From assembly GCA_964560655.1 (NCBI GenBank), contig CAZLLR010000023.1, forward strand, positions 1-8,809: a DNA stretch of 8,809 bases, given 5' to 3'. This DNA is from GCA-002772825 sp964560655 (lineage in GTDB: Bacteria; Patescibacteriota; Minisyncoccia; GCA-002772825). Below are positions 5,629-8,809 of the stretch, one piece after another (the first letter of the stretch is position 1; each line of letters opens with the position of its first letter). Below the pieces are notes generated by a model. The model searched no databases, was not told where the DNA came from, and saw only the letters and a list, made by a program, of their open reading frames with translations. Made by a program: the position numbers and the translations under genes.

Positions 5629-8337
5629 ATGTATAACAAAATCATAAACAATAAGATAAAGTCAGCCATTTTTACAGCAGTATTTTTGCTTGTCTTTTTT
5701 GCGCCTATGTATAGCGCAATTGCTTCCACCTTCAACAACGACATGCAAGACAATCCCACTCTTAGGATCTCAAATTACACTAAGAATCCAGGTTGTTCTG
5801 ACTGTTGGGTTTCTTCTGTGTCTGCTGACTCGGGCGACATAGTGAGTTTCGATATCTATTATCACAATACCGGAGGACAGACAGCAAACGACGTAACACT
5901 AAGAGCTGTATTGCCTACAGGCAGTTTTACCACTGCCAATATCCCAGCCTCTATCACAGACCAAGCGGGAGTAGAGGCAAATGGAAATGTATCTCTTAGC
6001 CTTACTGCATCTCAGACCCTTACTTTCATCCCAGGCTCTGTAAGATGGTATCCAAACCAGACTCTAAATGTGCAAGCACTTCCTTATAGCCAGAGTGGCA
6101 GTGAGGTTGCAGGCTCAGGGCTAAGCATAGGAAGCATATCTTCTGGCTGGAGTTCTCAGGGGCACGTCGTCTTCAGAGCTCAAATAGGTAGTGTATCTCC
6201 ACCTCAGACTGGTGCACCTATAGCCAATACTTCCACAGCGACAAACATCGCTACAAATTCAGCGAACCTAAACGCTACCGTTAACCCTAACGGAGCTAGC
6301 ACAAATGTGTGGTTCGAATACGGCACCTCCCAAGGATCGCTTTCAAGTGTTAGCTCTACACAAAATATTGGCTCAGGAAATACGAACTTAAACGTCTCAT
6401 CTGGTGTGTCTGGTCTTTCATCAAACTCCACTTATTACTTTAGAGTGGCAGCGCAGAATGGAGCCGGCACTAACTATGGACAGATTTTATCATTTACTAC
6501 GGTAGGTGGTAACAATACGAATATCACCCCACCGACCGTCTCTACAAACGGAGCGACAAATATACTAAGAGACTCAGCTGTACTAAATGCCGTCGTAAGT
6601 CCAAACAACGACTTAACTACAGTCTGGTTTGAATACGGCACATCAAGTACTTACTTCAATTTGACTACAAGTTCGCAAAATATCGGCTCTGACAGTTATG
6701 GTATAAACACTTCTCTAAATGTGTACGGCCTCTCTTCAAATGTCACTTATTATTTCAGAGCAGTAGCACGGAACTCAGCCGGCACTAATTATGGCAATGT
6801 ATTATCTTTCACTACGAGCTTCTCAGGCGGAGGTGGAGGAAACATAGACTCAGCTCCAATCGTCACTACCAACTACGCTTCAAGTATATCCAGAGACACA
6901 GTCACTCTAAACGGTACTGTTAACCCGAACGGATCTTTTTCCAATGCATGGTTTGAGTATGGTAACTCACCGAGCAATATGACATTATCCTCTTCTATAC
7001 AATCTGTTGGTTCTGGTAATTTTAATTACAACATCTCTTCAAATATTATAAATCTTCTACCAAATACTAATTATTATTTTCGAGTAGTAGGGCAAAATTC
7101 CAACAGTATCACTTATGGTACTATTCTTTCTTTCACCACAACTTTCGCCAGTGGCACAAACGCTCTTGGTCCAAATGTCACCACTCTTGAAGCGACAAAT
7201 GTCGGTCTTACTAAGGCGGTGTTAAATGCTATGGTAAACCCAAACAACATCAGCACGGACACTTGGTTTGAGTATAGTTCTTCAGTGGATAATGTGCATA
7301 AAGTGACACCTATCCGCTCTGCCGGACGGAGTAACTACGCTATCAAGGTATCAGCCGAGGTAAGAGATCTTCTGCCCAACACTTTATATGACTTTAGAAT
7401 TGTCGGTAAAAATTTATACGGCACAAACTACGGTAGTCAGATGTCACTCATCACTTCGCTTGGCGGAGTAAGGGTAGTAGGAGGCGCGCCGTCTATCTTC
7501 ACTAAGTCAGCCACTTCCGTCACTTCAAGTTCGGCTATCCTAGACGCTTCTATAAACCCAAACAATAATTCTACAAATGCTTGGTTCGAATACGGCACAT
7601 CTTCTGGGTTATTAGGCAGTAAGACTACATTTAGAAATGCCGGCTTCGGCAACACTTATATAGACTCACCGATCATCGCGCAAGGCCTTTCACCTAACAC
7701 TACTTACTACTACAGGCCGATAGCACAGAACTCAGCGGGTATAAGCTACGGAGTGGTAAACAGCTTCACTACAGGTGGGGCTAGAGTGGTCACACCATCG
7801 TCTCCTGTTGTAAAGACATTTAGGCCTCTTCAAGTCAGATTCGAAGTGGACAAGAGCGAAGTAAGAGTAGGAGGTAAATTAAAGTATCTTATCATCCTCA
7901 AGAATGACAATTCATCTTCTTTGAAAAATGTTCAAGTTTCTGTAGGTATGCCGGAGAATCTTGAAGTGGTGGAGTATGACTCACCTTTAGCAAACGGTGG
8001 CAGTTCAGGTATATTGTCAGCGAGCTTTAGGACACTTTCTGGAGGAGAGGAGATTTCAAAGACGGTAGTAGGCAAGGTGAAGACTGGAGCTAAAGTAGGG
8101 GACATCCTTACTACTATCTCTAGTGTAAATTACCAGAGCTCTTCTGGTATTTCCCAGCCGACCATCTCGCTGTCCGCTTCTTCTGTAGTTTCTGGTGGAG
8201 TAGGACTAGGAGCTTCTATCTTTGATGCTCTAAAGTCACTCTCCTTCTCAGACTGGTTTATCTTACTTCTCATCTTGGCACTTGCTGTGATCTCAGTAAA
8301 ATTCGTCAAAGCCAAGAGGGTGATAAACTTGAAGTAA
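5629..8337 (+). CDS. Large secreted, C-terminally membrane-anchored surface protein with five FN3-like repeats
   Basis: This 902-aa protein starts with a signal peptide (basic to residue 11, hydrophobic 12-25, likely cut near SAIA-S at 32-33). Residues 40-187 form a beta-sandwich-like domain opening with NPTLRISNYTKNPGCSDCW (C56, C59), SGDIVSFDIYYHNTGGQTANDV and SVRWYPNQ, a domain I associate with surface proteins of Parcubacteria. Five FN3-like units follow at about 197-292, 302-397, 409-506, 514-611 and 620-717, each with ATN..., LNA.VNPN, WFEYG, NTTYYFR and YG..LSFTT. Residues about 731-850 resemble a DUF11-like domain (VDKSEVRVGGKLKYLIILKN). A TM helix (874-892) and a basic tail (KFVKAKRVINLK) anchor it; there is no LPXTG. 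A stalk or adhesin role at the cell surface, perhaps in host attachment, is inferred from architecture only. It lacks a Shine-Dalgarno. Confidence 0.88.
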   Translation: MYNKIINNKIKSAIFTAVFLLVFFAPMYSAIASTFNNDMQDNPTLRISNYTKNPGCSDCWVSSVSADSGDIVSFDIYYHNTGGQTANDVTLRAVLPTGSFTTANIPASITDQAGVEANGNVSLSLTASQTLTFIPGSVRWYPNQTLNVQALPYSQSGSEVAGSGLSIGSISSGWSSQGHVVFRAQIGSVSPPQTGAPIANTSTATNIATNSANLNATVNPNGASTNVWFEYGTSQGSLSSVSSTQNIGSGNTNLNVSSGVSGLSSNSTYYFRVAAQNGAGTNYGQILSFTTVGGNNTNITPPTVSTNGATNILRDSAVLNAVVSPNNDLTTVWFEYGTSSTYFNLTTSSQNIGSDSYGINTSLNVYGLSSNVTYYFRAVARNSAGTNYGNVLSFTTSFSGGGGGNIDSAPIVTTNYASSISRDTVTLNGTVNPNGSFSNAWFEYGNSPSNMTLSSSIQSVGSGNFNYNISSNIINLLPNTNYYFRVVGQNSNSITYGTILSFTTTFASGTNALGPNVTTLEATNVGLTKAVLNAMVNPNNISTDTWFEYSSSVDNVHKVTPIRSAGRSNYAIKVSAEVRDLLPNTLYDFRIVGKNLYGTNYGSQMSLITSLGGVRVVGGAPSIFTKSATSVTSSSAILDASINPNNNSTNAWFEYGTSSGLLGSKTTFRNAGFGNTYIDSPIIAQGLSPNTTYYYRPIAQNSAGISYGVVNSFTTGGARVVTPSSPVVKTFRPLQVRFEVDKSEVRVGGKLKYLIILKNDNSSSLKNVQVSVGMPENLEVVEYDSPLANGGSSGILSASFRTLSGGEEISKTVVGKVKTGAKVGDILTTISSVNYQSSSGISQPTISLSASSVVSGGVGLGASIFDALKSLSFSDWFILLLILALAVISVKFVKAKRVINLK
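6217..7779 (+). repeat. Five tandem FN3-like repeats inside the surface-protein gene
   Basis: Units lie at about 6217-6504, 6532-6819, 6853-7146, 7168-7461 and 7486-7779, each about 96-98 codons with linkers of about 8-12 codons, some Gly-rich. The strongest shared block is the TGGTT(T/C)GA(A/G)TA stretch encoding WFEY in every unit. Units 1, 2 and 5 also share the codons for GTNYG or GISYG near their ends. Unit 4 is the most diverged at protein level (WFEYSSS, YDFRIVGKN). The nucleotide identity is loose, which fits old duplications rather than recent slippage. Confidence 0.85.
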
Positions 8338-8345
8338 ATATCTAC

Positions 8346-8363
8346 CTAAGGGCAGCCCCTTGG
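8346..8363 (+). repeat. Hairpin A of the downstream cluster
   Basis: CTAAGGG (8346-8352) pairs with CCCTTGG (8357-8363), including one T-G wobble, around a CAGC loop, 8 nt after the surface-gene stop. It is followed by A6 rather than a T-tract, so it is not a rightward intrinsic terminator. With the A-tract read on the other strand it is also not canonical. Confidence 0.5.
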
Positions 8364-8385
8364 AAAAAACCTAAACGGCTCACTA

Positions 8386-8412
8386 GTTCCCAAAGGTGAT
8401 GCCTTTGGGAAC
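8386..8412. repeat. Hairpin B of the downstream cluster, perfect 11-bp stem
   Basis: GTTCCCAAAGG (8386-8396) and CCTTTGGGAAC (8402-8412) are perfectly complementary with a TGATG loop. No T-tract follows on either side. It abuts hairpin C, sharing base 8412. Confidence 0.7.
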
Positions 8413-8432
8413 CTCTAGGTGTCACCTAGAGG
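8412..8432. repeat. Hairpin C of the downstream cluster, 21-nt palindrome
   Basis: CCTCTAGGTG (8412-8421) and CACCTAGAGG (8423-8432) are perfect inverted copies around a single T. As RNA the realistic loop is TGTCA. Its last two bases (GG) are also the first of the perfect palindrome that follows. Confidence 0.65.
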
Positions 8433-8484
8433 AAAAACCCCAACGGCTACCGAGATAATCTCGGTAGCCGTTGGGGTTTTTCCT
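8430..8484. terminator. Perfect 27-bp inverted repeat, bidirectional intrinsic terminator
   Basis: Arms 8430-8456 and 8458-8484 are perfectly complementary around one A (8457). The stem has an A5 tract at its foot on the left, a G+C-rich core (CCCCAACGGCTACCGAG) and a T5 tract on the right. This is the form of an intrinsic terminator on both strands. It sits between the + strand surface gene and the convergent - strand small gene, so it would stop both. Confidence 0.8.
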
Positions 8485-8503
8485 GAGGACTGTCCTCGGG
8501 AAA
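8479..8503. repeat. Hairpin E of the downstream cluster
   Basis: TTTCCTGAGGAC (8479-8490) pairs with GTCCTCGGGAAA (8492-8503) around a single T, with one T-G wobble. Its left arm overlaps the T-tract end of the terminator palindrome, so the two structures compete for 8479-8484. Confidence 0.6.
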
Positions 8504-8514
8504 GCCTGATAGAT

Positions 8515-8550
8515 AAAAGCCGGTTTCATTTTTAAGTGAAACCGGCTTTT
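8515..8550. terminator. Second bidirectional intrinsic terminator
   Basis: AAAAGCCGGTTTCA (8515-8528) and TGAAACCGGCTTTT (8537-8550) form a perfect 14-bp stem with loop TTTTTAAG. A4 lies at the left foot and T4 at the right. It ends 18 nt from the stop codon of the minus-strand small gene, so it is most likely that gene's terminator and a backup for the + strand. Confidence 0.75.
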
Positions 8551-8568
8551 GAAAGATGTATACCCCCT

Positions 8569-8751
8569 TTAGTGTGGACGGTTGTAGTCAGGGTCACTCA
8601 TCCTTTCTATAAACTCGGAGGCGGATTTAGTACCATCAAGTTCTTTTTCAAATAAGCATCCTCCTCCTTGTCTTTCTGGGGAAAGACTTGCCGATAAAGG
8701 TTTTCCTGTTTTTGAATCTATTAGATTCTTAAACACTACGATTGTTCCCAT
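8569..8751 (-). CDS. Small hypothetical protein, 60 aa
   Basis: I do not recognise this protein. It begins MGTIVVFKNLIDSKTGKP, has a Gly-rich stretch with its only Cys (RQGGGC, C32) and ends with an acidic/polar helix-like part (ELDGTKSASEFIERMSDPDY, then NRPH). It has no signal peptide or membrane segment, so it should be cytoplasmic. Support for a real gene comes from a strong Shine-Dalgarno AGGAGG (8765-8760) 8 nt before the ATG, a -10-like TATACT at 8800-8795, and a terminator-like hairpin just past its stop. It converges with the surface-protein gene. The lack of a recognisable family keeps confidence moderate. Confidence 0.6.
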   Translation of the reverse strand: MGTIVVFKNLIDSKTGKPLSASLSPERQGGGCLFEKELDGTKSASEFIERMSDPDYNRPH

Positions 8752-8759
8752 TTTTAACC

Positions 8760-8800
8760 CCTCCTATTTTTAGTTAAATACGCTTTCTATTTGAAGTATA
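8760..8800 (-). promoter_or_regulatory. RBS and candidate -10 of the 60-aa gene
   Basis: On the minus strand AGGAGG (8765-8760) is a full Shine-Dalgarno at good spacing. TATACT at 8800-8795 would put the start site near 8788. The matching -35 would lie beyond the right edge of the window, so the promoter cannot be completed here. Confidence 0.45.
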
Positions 8801-8809
8801 TTTTATTTA

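Noticed and set aside
5394..5759. 121-aa open frame on - strand across the lipoprotein/surface-gene junction
   Set aside because: It spans both hairpins and the ends of two well-supported genes; the sequence shows no family features and the frame is explained by the genes on the other strand.
5629..8337. LPXTG sortase-anchored protein
   Set aside because: No LPXTG-like motif precedes the terminal hydrophobic helix; it is a plain C-terminal TM anchor with a basic tail.
8386..8484. Integron attC-like sites or a CRISPR array
   Set aside because: GTTGGGG/CCCCAAC only approximate the attC core, the palindrome is perfect instead of bulged, and there are no cassette genes or regularly spaced direct repeats.
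8338..8568. tRNA or other standard structural RNA gene in the hairpin cluster
   Set aside because: No cloverleaf order, T-loop GTTCRA motif or CCA-type end fits; stems are simple inverted repeats.

Overview
The window looks like a chromosomal segment of a Candidate Phyla Radiation (Patescibacteria) bacterium, probably of the Parcubacteria group. The evidence is indirect: a compact valyl-tRNA synthetase and a TsaD with lineage-style insertions, a PrsW-type membrane protease, a likely small heat-shock protein start of the 'SFFERLTGS' kind, and a large signal-peptide/TM-anchored surface protein with fibronectin-III-like repeats in an A+T-leaning genome. This placement is inference; there is no rRNA or other decisive marker in the window.

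Minus-strand block (1-4196). Transcription runs leftward from about 4200 through tsaD (tRNA t6A synthesis), valS (valine-tRNA charging with an editing domain), prsW (intramembrane protease, start overlapping the valS stop) and the first 22 codons of a gene cut off by the window edge (probably Hsp20). tsaD and valS are a translation-fidelity pair; prsW and the Hsp20-like start suggest membrane and protein stress functions. tsaD and valS lack a Shine-Dalgarno and instead have -10-like hexamers 7-8 nt before the ATG, which suggests leaderless mRNAs.

Plus-strand block (4275-8337). A good sigma70-type promoter (TTGACG, 17 nt, TATAGT) and a strong ribosome binding site drive a 357-aa lipoprotein of unknown function. 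Two large hairpins in tandem follow, then a 902-aa surface protein: signal peptide, N-terminal beta-sandwich-like domain, five FN3-like repeats, a DUF11-like domain and a C-terminal membrane anchor. The lipoprotein carries one diverged copy of the same FN3-like domain, so the two neighbours are probably envelope or surface partners.

Intergenic hairpin cluster (8346-8550). Most of the roughly 200 bases after the surface gene can be folded into six consecutive hairpins, including a perfect 27-bp inverted repeat that reads as a bidirectional terminator. A module made of a short hairpin followed by GGAAAAA..CC..AACGGCT occurs three times here, twice on + and once on -. This is the least explained part of the window. 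A 60-aa orphan protein gene with a strong ribosome binding site (8569-8751, minus) converges on the cluster from the right.
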